This document shows, piece by piece, positions 16,309 to 24,754 of a stretch of DNA of 64,000 bases. Origin of the DNA: Vicinamibacterales bacterium. Its GTDB lineage: Bacteria; Acidobacteriota; Vicinamibacteria; Vicinamibacterales; UBA2999. The position numbers and the translations under genes were made by a program. The notes beneath the pieces are model-generated. The model searched no databases. It worked only from the letters and a program-made list of their open reading frames with translations, and was not told the origin of the DNA. Numbering within the stretch: the first letter of the stretch is position 1; every line of letters begins with the position of its first letter. The stretch is from NCBI GenBank assembly GCA_041394705.1, contig JAWKHS010000003.1, forward strand, positions 124,001 through 188,000. Direction: 5' to 3'.

Positions 16309-16752
16309 ATGACATCGACCGATCACGTGCGGCGGGGGCATCGGCTGCTGCAGCTCGGCGTCCTGCTGTTCCTGCTGGGCCTGCTCGTGGGCCTCGCCGT
16401 GCCGTCGCTCGCCAATCCCCGCATGGGGCTGGCCAGTCACATGGAAGGCGTGATGAACGGGTTGTTCCTGATCGGGCTCGGCCTGCTGTGGGAACGGCTC
16501 TCGCTGTCGGACCGCCTGCAGTCGATCGCGTTCTGGCTGGCCGTGTACGGCACGTTCGCCAACCTGGCGGCGACGTTCCTGGCGGCGGCGTGGGCCGCGG
16601 GCGGGATGATGCCCCTGGCCGGACAGGGACGCGTGGGCGGCGCCAGCCAGGAGGCCCTGATCAGCGGCCTGCTCGTGTCGCTGGCGCTCGCCGACATCGC
16701 GGTGTGCGTGCTCGTGCTGGCCGGCCTGCGCCGCGCGCCGGCATCCGCATGA
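16309..16752 (+). CDS. Hydroxylaminobenzene mutase-like membrane protein
   Basis: 147 residues with four transmembrane helices. Two ATGs compete (16300, 16309); 16309 has GGAGGA eight bases upstream, whereas 16300 overlaps it. The layout and the motif GLASHMEGVMNGLFLIGLG (about 39-57) match the HabA/HabB hydroxylaminobenzene mutases of nitroarene degraders, which rearrange hydroxylaminobenzene to 2-aminophenol. Many uncharacterised homologues exist, so the natural substrate may differ. No nitroreductase or aminophenol cleavage gene is in the window. Confidence 0.65.
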   Translation: MTSTDHVRRGHRLLQLGVLLFLLGLLVGLAVPSLANPRMGLASHMEGVMNGLFLIGLGLLWERLSLSDRLQSIAFWLAVYGTFANLAATFLAAAWAAGGMMPLAGQGRVGGASQEALISGLLVSLALADIAVCVLVLAGLRRAPASA

Positions 16753-16804
16753 GGACGATCGAGGTGCCGCCCTGCGAGGCGCGGCCGCACCGAGGGGCTT
16801 GAGA

Positions 16805-17295
16805 ATGGCTGCACGACCACGTGCGGCGCGCGTGGCGCCTCTGTCGACCGTCGCCCGGACTCGTTTGGGGACGTTGGCCGGCCGGCGCCGCACCGGCCTG
16901 GGGCTGATCGTGGGGCCGGATCCGGCCAGCCGTCTTCAGGCCGCGGCCTGGCTGGCGTCCGAGCGCGGCGCCGCGCTGGACCGTGTGGACCTCTCGCGCG
17001 TCGTCAGCAGGTACATCGGCGAGACGGAGAAGAACCTTCGGCGCGTGTTCGATGCGGCCGCCCGCGGCGACGCGGTGCTGTTCTTCGACGAAGCGGACGC
17101 GCTCTTCGGGACGCGCACCGACGTGAAGGACGCGCACGACCGCTACGGGAACCTGGAGGTCGGCTACCTGCTGGCGCGGCAGCGGACCTTCACCGGCATC
17201 GTCCTGGTCGGCGTGACCGGATCGCGGGCATTCCGCCGGACGTCCTGCGGAAATGCGCGTCGGTCGTGCGGCTCCGGCGGCCCTCCGTCCGCTGA
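16805..17295 (+). pseudogene. Decayed AAA+ ATPase fragment (Walker A lost, frameshift)
   Basis: From ATG 16805 the frame encodes an AAA+ core: RVDLSRVVSRYIGETEKNLRRV, Walker B VLFFDEADALFG (about residues 96-107) and VKDAHDRYGNLEVGYLL. The Walker A position reads GPDPASRLQAA, lacking the GxxxxGKT loop. After GIVLVGV (about 17215) the frame departs. Reading one base earlier from 17218 restores a sensible AAA end (IAGIPPDVLRKCASVVRLRRP) to TGA at 17293-17295. So there is a one-base loss near 17207-17218 plus a dead nucleotide site. The in-frame continuation over ilvA is antisense noise. Relatives of this ATPase type often accompany contractile injection systems or proteases; none is here. Confidence 0.75.
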
Positions 17296-17308
17296 CCGCG
17301 CCGGCCGC

Positions 17309-18847
17309 CTACCGCAGGAAGAGCCGGTAGGCGGGATTGTCCGTTTCCCGTTCCGCGGGGTAGCCGAGGTCCACGAGGAAGCGCTCGAACGCGGGCATGT
17401 CCTCCGGCGGCACCTCGAAGCCGGCCAGCACCCGGCCCGGGTCCGCGCCGTGGTTCCGGTAGTGGAACAGGCTGATGTTCCACCGGCCGCCCACCGCGTC
17501 CAGGAACCGCATGAGCGCCCCCGGCCGTTCGGGAAACGCGAAGCGTACCCGCTCGTGCGTCACCTGCGCGCTGCGCCCGCCCACCATGTGCCGCACGTGG
17601 AGCTTGGCCGCTTCGTTGTCGGTCAGTTCGTGCGTCTCGTAGCCGGCCGACGCGAGCGCCAGTTGGAGCGCGTCGCCGTCGGGACGCGAGTCCACGGCCA
17701 CGCCCACGAAGATGTGCGCGGCGTCGCGTCCGCTCAGCCGGTAGTTGAACTCGGTGACCACGCGGCGGCCGATGTGCGTGCAGAACTCGCGGAAGGCCCC
17801 GGGCCGTTCGGGGATCGTCACGGCGAGCACCGTCTCCCTCGCCTCGCCGACCTCCGCGCGCTCGGCGACGAACCGCAGCCGGTCGAAGTTCATGTTGGCG
17901 CCGCTCAGCACCGCGACCAGCGTGTGGCCTGGCGCGCGACCGGCGCTCCAGCGCCGCAGACCGGCCACCGCGAGCGCGCCCGACGGCTCCAGGATCGATC
18001 GCGTGTCGTCGAAGACGTCCTTGATGGCCGCGCAGATCTCGTCGGTGGACACCGTCACCACCTCGTCCACGACGTGGCGGGCGACCGCGAAGGTGTGGAC
18101 GCCGACCTGTCGCACGGCCACGCCGTCGGCGAAGAGCCCCACCTGATCGAGGACCACGCGCTCGCCGCCGGCCAGCGAGCGGGCCATCGCGTCGGCCTCC
18201 ACGGGCTCGACGCCCACCACGGCGATCTCGGGGCGCAGCGCCTTCACGTAGGCGCCGATGCCGGCCACGAGTCCGCCGCCGCCGACCGGCACGAAGATCG
18301 CGTCGGCGCGGCCGCCGAGCCGGTGCCGGAGCACCTCGAGCGCCACCGTGCCCTGGCCCGCGATCACCAGCGGGTCGTCGAACGGGTGGATCACGACACG
18401 TCCGGACGCCTCTGCGAGGGCGCGGCACCGGCCCTCGGCGTCGGCATAGCTGTCGCCGTGCAGGACCACCTCGGCACCGAGGTCGCGCACCGCGCGCACC
18501 TTGATGGCGGGCGTCGTCACGGGCATCACGATCGCAGCCGACACGCCGAGATGGCGCGCGGCGTAGGCGACGCCCTGCGCGTGATTCCCGGCGCTCGCCG
18601 CAACCACGCCCCTGGCGCGTTCGCCGGCGTCCAGGTGCGCCATGCGGTTGTAGGCGCCGCGCAGCTTGAAGCTGAACACCGGCTGCATGTCCTCGCGCTT
18701 CAGCAGCACCTGGTGCCCGAGGCGCGCCGACAGGCGCGAGGCGGGCTCGAGCGGCGTCTCGACGGCGACGTCGTAGACGCGGCTGGTCAGGATCGCCCTG
18801 AGCAGCGGGGAGGCGGCGACGGGCGTGGGGGCCGGCGGGTCGCTCAC
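17309..18847 (-). CDS. ilvA: Threonine ammonia-lyase, biosynthetic long form
   Basis: 512 residues from GTG 18847 (start of SDPPAPTPV; the upstream extension overlaps the divergent promoter region). PLP lysine K61 lies in FSFKLRGAYN and the phosphate loop is VGGGGL. Two C-terminal ACT-like regulatory modules (about 330-415 and 425-510; each opens with a PERPGA motif) fit the isoleucine-feedback-controlled IlvA. It deaminates threonine to 2-oxobutanoate, the first step of isoleucine synthesis, in the cytoplasm. Its 3' end abuts the AAA remnant at 13 bases. Confidence 0.93.
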   Translation of the reverse strand: MSDPPAPTPVAASPLLRAILTSRVYDVAVETPLEPASRLSARLGHQVLLKREDMQPVFSFKLRGAYNRMAHLDAGERARGVVAASAGNHAQGVAYAARHLGVSAAIVMPVTTPAIKVRAVRDLGAEVVLHGDSYADAEGRCRALAEASGRVVIHPFDDPLVIAGQGTVALEVLRHRLGGRADAIFVPVGGGGLVAGIGAYVKALRPEIAVVGVEPVEADAMARSLAGGERVVLDQVGLFADGVAVRQVGVHTFAVARHVVDEVVTVSTDEICAAIKDVFDDTRSILEPSGALAVAGLRRWSAGRAPGHTLVAVLSGANMNFDRLRFVAERAEVGEARETVLAVTIPERPGAFREFCTHIGRRVVTEFNYRLSGRDAAHIFVGVAVDSRPDGDALQLALASAGYETHELTDNEAAKLHVRHMVGGRSAQVTHERVRFAFPERPGALMRFLDAVGGRWNISLFHYRNHGADPGRVLAGFEVPPEDMPAFERFLVDLGYPAERETDNPAYRLFLR

Positions 18848-18871
18848 GGTCCGCCCACGATAGCAGGAAGG

Positions 18872-18897
18872 GCCCGTCCGCCCGTTGCCGGACGGGC
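18872..18897. promoter_or_regulatory. Perfect 9-bp inverted repeat in ilvA/peptidase divergent gap
   Basis: GCCCGTCCG (18872-18880), 8-base spacer, CGGACGGGC (18889-18897). It lies between the two divergent starts (18847 and 18937), 25 bases from the ilvA start, so it could be an operator shared by both genes or a leader hairpin of ilvA. Confidence 0.4.
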
Positions 18898-18923
18898 AGT
18901 GCGCGGCGGCCCCGTTCACGCGC

Positions 18924-18929
18924 TAGACT
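18924..18929 (+). promoter_or_regulatory. -10-like TAGACT before M20 peptidase gene
   Basis: TAGACT ends seven bases before ATG 18937; no Shine-Dalgarno sequence. Consistent with a leaderless mRNA for the peptidase operon. Confidence 0.45.
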
Positions 18930-18936
18930 TCGCCGC

Positions 18937-20364
18937 ATGTGCTCCCGCCGCGTCGCCCAGGCCCTCCTGTCGGCCGTCCTCCTCCTGGCTGCTGCCACGC
19001 CACGGGCCCAGCCGCGGCCGGCCGTCCCGGACTGGACCGCCATCGCCCCCGAGGCCCTGGCGCTCTACCAGTCGCTCATCCGGTTCGACTCGACGGCCGC
19101 CGAACGCCCCGAGGCGGAATGGCTGAAGGCCTTCTTCGACAAGGAGGGCATCCCGGCCGAGATTCACGCCCTCGATCCGCAGCGCCCCAACGTCGTCGCG
19201 CGCCTCAGGGGCAACGGCTCGAAGCGGCCACTGCTGCTGATGGGGCACCTGGACACCGTGACGGTGGATGCGTCCAAGTGGCGGTTCCCGCCCTTCAGCG
19301 CCACGCGCGACGGCGGCTTCGTCTACGGGCGCGGCGCCATCGACGACAAGGACAACCTGGCCGCGGCCGTGATGACGGTGGTGCTGCTGAAGCGGCTGCA
19401 GGTCCCGCTGGACCGGGACGTCATCCTGCTGGCCGAGTCCGGCGAGGAAGGGCAGTCGAACCTGGGGATCGGGCACATGATGGCCCAGCACTACGGCGCC
19501 ATCGACGCCGAGTACTGCATCGCCGAGGGCGGCGACACCATCCGCGAGAAGGGCGAGGTCCGCTACGCGACGGTCCAGGTGATCGAGAAGATCTCGCGCG
19601 GTGTCGAGCTGACGGCGACCGGCACCTCGGGCCACGGCTCGGTGCCCCTCACGTCGAACGCGATCGCGCACCTCGGCAACGCCGTGGGCACGTTCATCAC
19701 GTGGCAGCCCGACGTGAAGATCGACGAGACGACCGGCCGCTATTTCCGCCGACTCGCGGGACTGGCCGCCTCGCCCGAGCAGGCGCGCGCCTACCGCGAC
19801 GTGGTGTCCTCCGATCCCAAGGTGGCGGGGGCGGCCGCCGACTGGCTGTGGCAGCACGAGCCGCGGCACGCGTCGATGGCCCGGACGTCCGTCTCGCCCA
19901 ACATCTTCACCGGCGGCTACCGGTCGAACGTGATCCCGTCGTCCGCGACGGCGCGCCTCGACGTGCGGATGGTGCCCAGCGAGGATCCGCAGGCGCTCCT
20001 CGAGCAGATCCGCGCGGCCGTGAACGATCCCGGCGTGGAGGTGCGCTTCGCGGGCGGCGGCGGGACGCGGCCGGAGATCCCGCCCACGCGGCTCGACGGC
20101 GAACTCTTCACCGCGGCCGAGGCCGCGGTCGACGCGGCGTACCACGTGCCCACGCTGCCGTCGATGAGCACCTACGCCACCGACATGTGGCCGCTGAGGG
20201 CGCGGGGCGTCCAGTGCATCGGCATCGGGGCCGGCGTGGACCTCGAGGATCAGTCGGCCGGATATGGCATGCACGGCGACCAGGAGCGGCTGCTGGAAAG
20301 CGAGTTCCAGCGCTTCGTGCACTTCAACTGGGAACTGGTGACGCGGCTGGTCCGCACCCGATGA
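18937..20364 (+). CDS. Secreted M20/M28-clan zinc peptidase (M20 family)
   Basis: 475 residues with a signal peptide cleaved near PRAQP. Zinc and catalytic motifs of M20: LMGHLDTV (H104, D106), GRGAIDDKDN, LAESGEEGQ (catalytic Glu and zinc Glu), CIAEGGD and a C-terminal histidine region. The lid or dimerisation domain contains GHGSVPLTSNAI. Such exported M20 enzymes cleave dipeptides or acylated amino acids. It is the first of four tightly linked genes; its stop overlaps the next start (ATGA at 20361). With an amino acid permease and aminotransferase behind it, a role in peptide scavenging is likely. Confidence 0.9.
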   Translation: MCSRRVAQALLSAVLLLAAATPRAQPRPAVPDWTAIAPEALALYQSLIRFDSTAAERPEAEWLKAFFDKEGIPAEIHALDPQRPNVVARLRGNGSKRPLLLMGHLDTVTVDASKWRFPPFSATRDGGFVYGRGAIDDKDNLAAAVMTVVLLKRLQVPLDRDVILLAESGEEGQSNLGIGHMMAQHYGAIDAEYCIAEGGDTIREKGEVRYATVQVIEKISRGVELTATGTSGHGSVPLTSNAIAHLGNAVGTFITWQPDVKIDETTGRYFRRLAGLAASPEQARAYRDVVSSDPKVAGAAADWLWQHEPRHASMARTSVSPNIFTGGYRSNVIPSSATARLDVRMVPSEDPQALLEQIRAAVNDPGVEVRFAGGGGTRPEIPPTRLDGELFTAAEAAVDAAYHVPTLPSMSTYATDMWPLRARGVQCIGIGAGVDLEDQSAGYGMHGDQERLLESEFQRFVHFNWELVTRLVRTR

Positions 20365-20876
20365 CCGCGGCGTCGACCCGGCTGCGCTTCCGCGACGCGA
20401 CGGCGGCCGACGTCGCCGCGATCGCGGCGCTCCAGAACCAGACCGCGGGCGCGCTCACGGCGCGCTTCGGCGAGGGGCACTGGTCCGGCGCCACGAGCGA
20501 GCGCGGCATCCTGGCCTCGCTCCGGCACGCGTGCGTGCGCGTGGGCCGCGACGGCCGGCGGATCGTGACCGTCGCGCGCCTGGCCACGAAGAAGCCCTGG
20601 GCCATCGACGTCGCGCACTTCACGCCGGTGGTGCGGCCGCTGTACCTCACCGGGCTGGCCGTCGCCGTCTCCCGACAGGGACAGGGCCTGGGACGCCAGG
20701 CCATCGAGGACGCCGCCGAGGTGGCCAGGGCCTGGCCCGCCGACGCAATCCGGCTCGACGCCTACGACGCCGAGGCCGGCGCGAGCGGGTTCTACACGCG
20801 CTGCGGCTTCGCGCCCCGCGGTCAGGTCGTCTACAAGGGCGTCGGCCTCCGCTACTTCGAGCGCGTGTTCGCGTGA
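20361..20876 (+). CDS. GNAT family N-acetyltransferase
   Basis: 171 residues starting inside the peptidase stop codon (ATGA). Acetyl-CoA binding motif A is VAVSRQGQGLGRQAIEDA (about 97-114; QGQGLG loop), followed by AYDAEAGASGFYTRCGF, the typical GNAT end. The substrate is unknown. Coupling between a peptidase and an amino acid permease suggests an amino acid or peptide amine. Its own stop is overlapped by the next start (GTGA). Confidence 0.85.
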   Translation: MTAASTRLRFRDATAADVAAIAALQNQTAGALTARFGEGHWSGATSERGILASLRHACVRVGRDGRRIVTVARLATKKPWAIDVAHFTPVVRPLYLTGLAVAVSRQGQGLGRQAIEDAAEVARAWPADAIRLDAYDAEAGASGFYTRCGFAPRGQVVYKGVGLRYFERVFA

Positions 20877-22234
20877 CGGCGCCGCCACGGCCGGCGCATC
20901 AGAGGCCCGCCGCGGGCTTTCGGCGCGTGCTCGGGCCGTTCGACGCCACGATGGTCGTCATCGGCGGCATCATCGGCGCCGGCATCTTCATCAATCCGTA
21001 CCTGACGGCCCAGCGCCTCGACACCCCGGCGCAAGTCCTCCTCGTGTGGGTCGTGGGCGGGGCCGTGGCGCTCGCGGGCGCCTTCGCCTACGCCGAACTC
21101 GGCCAGCGCATGCCGCGGGCCGGCGGCCAGTACGTGTACCTGCGCGAGGCGTGGCATCCGCTTGCGGGCTTCCTCTACGGGTGGGCGCTGCTCCTGCTGA
21201 TCGAAACGGGAGCCATCGCGGCGGTGGCGATCGTGTTCGCGGAGTACACGCTGCGGTTCGTCGGCGTCCCGGCCAGTCCCCAGCCGCTCGCCGTGGCCAC
21301 CATCGTGGTGCTGTCGGCCATCAACTACGTGGGCGTGAAGCCGGGCAGCCGCGTCCTCAACGTGTGCGTGCTGCTGAAGGCCGCCGCGCTCGCGGCCCTG
21401 GTGCTCTTCGCGTGGCTGGCGCCCCCGGCCACGGGCTGGGCCACCCTCGGCCGCGTCGACGGCGACCCGTCGGGCCTGGTCGCCTTCGGCGGGGCGCTGA
21501 TTCCCGTGCTCTTCGCCTATGGCGGCTGGCAGTCGGCCAACTACGTGGCCGAGGAGATGCGCGATCCGGAGCGGCACCTGCCGGGCGCGCTCGTGGCGGG
21601 CACGCTCGCGGTCGTCGTGATTTACGTGTCGGTGAACGTCGCCTACCTGCGGACGCTCGGCCTGGAAGGACTGGCCGGCACCACGACGCCCGCGGCGGCC
21701 ACCGCGGCGGCGTATCTCGGCGCCTCGGGGGAGCGCTTCGTCGCCGCCGCAATCGCGATGTCCACCTTCGGCTTCCTCAATCTCTCGATCCTGGCGCCGA
21801 CGAGGGTGTACTACGCCATGGCGGCCGACGGGGCCTTCGCGCCCGCGCTCGCGCGGCTGCACCCGCGCTTCGGGACGCCCGCGGTCGCCATCGTCGTGCA
21901 ATCGTCGTGGTCGATCGCGCTGGCCATCACCGGCAACTACGCCGACCTCCTCGACACGGTGGTCTTCGCGGACTGGATCTTCTTCGGCTCGACGGTGGCG
22001 GGGCTCTTCGTCCTGCGCCGGCGGCTCGGCCCGCCCGCGGGCGTCCGGACGCCGGGCTATCCGTGGCTGCCGGCCGGCTTCGTCCTGGTGGCGGCCGTGG
22101 TCGTCGTCAGCACGATCCGCGCCGCCCCGCTGCGATCGGCCGTCGGCGCCGGGCTCCTGCTGCTCGGGATCCCCGTGTTTCTCGTCTTCACGCGCCGTTC
22201 CCGTCGCGCCGTCACCGCGTCGTCGTCCGTCTGA
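20873..22234 (+). CDS. APC superfamily amino acid permease
   Basis: 453 residues from GTG 20873, overlapping the previous stop by four bases. Helix 1 carries the APC motif VIGGIIGAGIFINPYL (about 25-40) with the broken-helix GxGIF substrate site. Around twelve transmembrane helices follow, with the conserved FAYGGWQSANYVAEEM in helix 6. This is the LAT/APA branch that imports or exchanges amino acids across the inner membrane. It lies between an acetyltransferase and an aminotransferase in one operon. Confidence 0.9.
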   Translation: MTAPPRPAHQRPAAGFRRVLGPFDATMVVIGGIIGAGIFINPYLTAQRLDTPAQVLLVWVVGGAVALAGAFAYAELGQRMPRAGGQYVYLREAWHPLAGFLYGWALLLLIETGAIAAVAIVFAEYTLRFVGVPASPQPLAVATIVVLSAINYVGVKPGSRVLNVCVLLKAAALAALVLFAWLAPPATGWATLGRVDGDPSGLVAFGGALIPVLFAYGGWQSANYVAEEMRDPERHLPGALVAGTLAVVVIYVSVNVAYLRTLGLEGLAGTTTPAAATAAAYLGASGERFVAAAIAMSTFGFLNLSILAPTRVYYAMAADGAFAPALARLHPRFGTPAVAIVVQSSWSIALAITGNYADLLDTVVFADWIFFGSTVAGLFVLRRRLGPPAGVRTPGYPWLPAGFVLVAAVVVVSTIRAAPLRSAVGAGLLLLGIPVFLVFTRRSRRAVTASSSV

Positions 22235-22254
22235 CGCCTGGAAGGACCCCGCGC

Positions 22255-23346
22255 ATGCTCACCGATCCCCTCGCCCCGTATCTGTTGTGGGCCAAGCGCC
22301 GGGCGCCGGCCGCCATCGACCTGGCGGGCAGCAACCTCGTTCCGTGCGAATGGACCGACGTGCCGGGCGCGCGCGAGGCCGTCGCGCTGACGGCACGGAA
22401 CGACGACGGCTACGCGCCGCTCGTCGATCGCATCGCCGCCCACTACGGACGATCGGCCGATGCCGTCGCCACGGCCGGCGGCTGTTCCGGGGCGAACTTC
22501 CTCGCCGTGGCGGCCCTGGTCGGCGCCGGCGACCACGTGCTCGTGGAGCGGCCGATTTACGATCCCCTCGTCGGGATCTGCCGGCTCCTCGGCGCGGAAA
22601 TCGGGCGCTTCCAGCGGACGTTCGACGAGGGGTTCCGCGTGGTGCCGGAGCGCGTGCGCGAGGCGCTCACGCCGCGGACGCGGCTCGTCGTGATCACGGC
22701 GCCCCACAACCCGAGCGGCGTCGACGTGGACGAGGACACGCTCGCGGCGGTTGCGCGGGAGGCTGACCGCGTCGGGGCCGTGGTGCTGGTGGACGAGGTG
22801 TACCTCGATCTGGCCAACGCCGTGGCCGGTCGCCCGCGCCTCGCCGCCGCGTCTCTCGACGGCCCCTTCGTGTCCACGAGCAGCCTCACGAAGTCCTACG
22901 GCCTGGCGGGCCTGCGCGCCGGTTGGGCCGTGGCCTCGCCCGCCGTCGCCGAGCGCATTCGCCGCACCCGGGACGTCGTGGACAACGCGGGGAGCGCGCC
23001 GGCCGACGCGCTGGCGGCGCACGCCTGGACCCTGCAGCCGGCGCTCCTCGCGCGCGGAAAGGCCGTGCTCGACGAGAACCTCGCCGCGTGCCGCCGCCTG
23101 CTCGCGGCGTGCCCGGCGCTGGAGGTCGCCGCGCCCCCGAGGGCGTCGGTCATCTTCCCGCGACTGGCCGGCCAGGCCGATGCCGGCCGCTTCGTCGCGC
23201 GCCTGCTCGCCGACCACGGCGTCGCTGTCGGCCCGGGGGCGTTCTTCGACGGGCCCGCACACTTTCGCGTCAGCCTGGCGAGCACGCCGGCCCGCGTCGC
23301 CGAGGGCCTCGACCGCCTCGCCGCCGCGTTGGCCCCCGGCGCCTGA
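22255..23346 (+). CDS. PLP-dependent aminotransferase, class I/II
   Basis: 363 residues. Fold-type I landmarks: TAPHNPSG (N152), VLVDEVYLDL and the Schiff-base lysine K213 in SLTKSYGLAGLRAGW. ATG 22255 lies 20 bases after the permease stop with GGAAGG upstream. The active-site series fits broad amino acid aminotransferases or MalY-like enzymes. Position suggests it deaminates the amino acid imported by the permease. No substrate specificity can be read. Confidence 0.87.
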   Translation: MLTDPLAPYLLWAKRRAPAAIDLAGSNLVPCEWTDVPGAREAVALTARNDDGYAPLVDRIAAHYGRSADAVATAGGCSGANFLAVAALVGAGDHVLVERPIYDPLVGICRLLGAEIGRFQRTFDEGFRVVPERVREALTPRTRLVVITAPHNPSGVDVDEDTLAAVAREADRVGAVVLVDEVYLDLANAVAGRPRLAAASLDGPFVSTSSLTKSYGLAGLRAGWAVASPAVAERIRRTRDVVDNAGSAPADALAAHAWTLQPALLARGKAVLDENLAACRRLLAACPALEVAAPPRASVIFPRLAGQADAGRFVARLLADHGVAVGPGAFFDGPAHFRVSLASTPARVAEGLDRLAAALAPGA

Positions 23347-23413
23347 CCCCGTCACCCCTGGCGCGCCGGGCGCCCCCATGCGCGGGCGGCATGTGGACGC
23401 CCCCGGCCCGTAA

Positions 23414-23419
23414 TACAAT
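23414..23419 (+). promoter_or_regulatory. -10-like TACAAT at symporter start
   Basis: TACAAT ends seven bases before GTG 23426 with no ribosome binding site, so the symporter transcript is predicted to be leaderless and independent of the upstream operon. Confidence 0.55.
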
Positions 23420-23425
23420 CCCGGC

Positions 23426-24679
23426 GTGTCGAATACCGCCGAAACGCCCGCAAAGCCGCGCATCTCCCCCACCACGCAGATCCTGATCGGCCTCGTCCTC
23501 GGGCTGATCGTCGGCTACCTGGTCAGTATCACGAACCCCGCGTGGGCCGACGTCATCCGGCCGTTCGCCCAGATCTTCATCCGGATGATCCGGATGATCA
23601 TCGCGCCCCTGCTGTTCGGCACCCTCGTGGCCGGCATCGCCGGCGCCGGGCACTTCAAGGACGTGGGGCGCATGGGCCTCCGGGCCATCATCTACTTCGA
23701 GATCGTCACGACGCTGGCGCTCCTCATCGGCCTCTTCGCGGTCAACGTGATGAAGCCCGGCGTGGGGATGACGCTGCCGGCGCCCACCGGCACGCCGGCC
23801 GTGGCGGCGCAGGCGCAGACGTGGGACCAGATCCTGCTGCACATGGTGCCCACCTCCGTCATCGAGGCGATGGCCACGGGCGACGTGCTGCAGATCGTGG
23901 TCTTCAGCATCGTCTTCGCGATCGGCCTCGGCATGGTGGGCGAGAAGGCCAAGAAGCCCATGCTGGAGTGGTGCGAGTCGCTCACCGAGGCGATGTTCAA
24001 GGTGACGCACATCATCATGCTCTACGCGCCCATCGGCGTCGGCACCGCCATGGCCTACACGATCGGGCAGAGCGGCCTGGGTGTGCTCGTCAACCTCGGC
24101 TACCTGGTGTTCACGCTCTACGTGGCGCTCATCTTCTTCTTCGGCGCCGTGCTGGTGCCCGTGATGGTGCTCTTCAAGATCCCGATCGTGGGGTTCCTGA
24201 AGGCCATCAAGGAGCCGGCGCTCATCGCGTTCTCCACCACGTCGAGCGAGGCGGCGCTGCCGCGGGCCATGGAGTGCGTGGAGGCCTTCGGCGTGCCGCG
24301 CCGCATCGTGTCCTTCATCCTGCCGCTCGGCTACAGCTTCAACCTGGACGGCAGCACCCTGTATCTCTCGCTGGCCGCCGTGTTCGTGGCGCAGGCCGCC
24401 GGCGTCGACCTCACGGTGGGGCAGCAGGTGACGATGCTGCTCGCGCTGATGCTCACGAGCAAGGGCGTCGCGGGCGTCCCGCGGGCGTCGCTGGTCATCC
24501 TCGCGGCGACCCTCGCCAGCTACAACCTGCCGCTCGAGGGCGTCACGCTCATCCTGGGCGTGGACGCCATCATGGACATGGCGCGCACGATGACCAACGT
24601 CATCGGCAACTGCCTGGCGTCGGTGGTCGTGGCCAAGTGGGAAGGCGAGTTCCGCGAGCAGCCGGAACTGGCGGCCTGA
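23426..24679 (+). CDS. Dicarboxylate/amino acid:cation symporter (DAACS family)
   Basis: 417 residues from GTG 23426. DAACS signatures: the re-entrant serine-rich loop FSTTSSEAALPR (about 270-282), SFNLDGSTLYLS in helix 7, and a hairpin 2 region LTSKGVAGVPRAS. About eight helices plus two hairpins. It imports C4-dicarboxylates, glutamate or aspartate with Na+ or H+. A paralogue is at 41872. Here it follows an amino acid utilisation operon, so glutamate or aspartate is a reasonable substrate. Confidence 0.9.
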   Translation: MSNTAETPAKPRISPTTQILIGLVLGLIVGYLVSITNPAWADVIRPFAQIFIRMIRMIIAPLLFGTLVAGIAGAGHFKDVGRMGLRAIIYFEIVTTLALLIGLFAVNVMKPGVGMTLPAPTGTPAVAAQAQTWDQILLHMVPTSVIEAMATGDVLQIVVFSIVFAIGLGMVGEKAKKPMLEWCESLTEAMFKVTHIIMLYAPIGVGTAMAYTIGQSGLGVLVNLGYLVFTLYVALIFFFGAVLVPVMVLFKIPIVGFLKAIKEPALIAFSTTSSEAALPRAMECVEAFGVPRRIVSFILPLGYSFNLDGSTLYLSLAAVFVAQAAGVDLTVGQQVTMLLALMLTSKGVAGVPRASLVILAATLASYNLPLEGVTLILGVDAIMDMARTMTNVIGNCLASVVVAKWEGEFREQPELAA

Positions 24680-24697
24680 CCGCGGCGGTGGCCGAGG

Positions 24698-24729
24698 GCC
24701 CGGCCACGCCGAGTACGCGAGGGCCGGGC
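24698..24729. terminator. Hairpin between convergent symporter and DUF5916 genes
   Basis: GCCCGGCC (24698-24705) pairs with GGCCGGGC (24722-24729) around a 16-base loop, 20 bases after one stop and 25 before the opposing stop. Symmetric, so usable from both sides; no T tract. Confidence 0.5.
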
Positions 24730-24754
24730 GCTGCCGCCGGCCCCCGCCGGCCGA

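Noticed and set aside
18848..18936. Attenuator or T-box leader for ilvA
   Set aside because: The hairpin is symmetric and lies 25 bases from the start with no leader peptide, T-box motif or T run.
16799..19126. 775-codon plus-strand open frame
   Set aside because: Only the first 140 codons are real AAA sequence; the rest is antisense to ilvA and runs into the peptidase gene in a wrong frame with His/Arg-rich translation.
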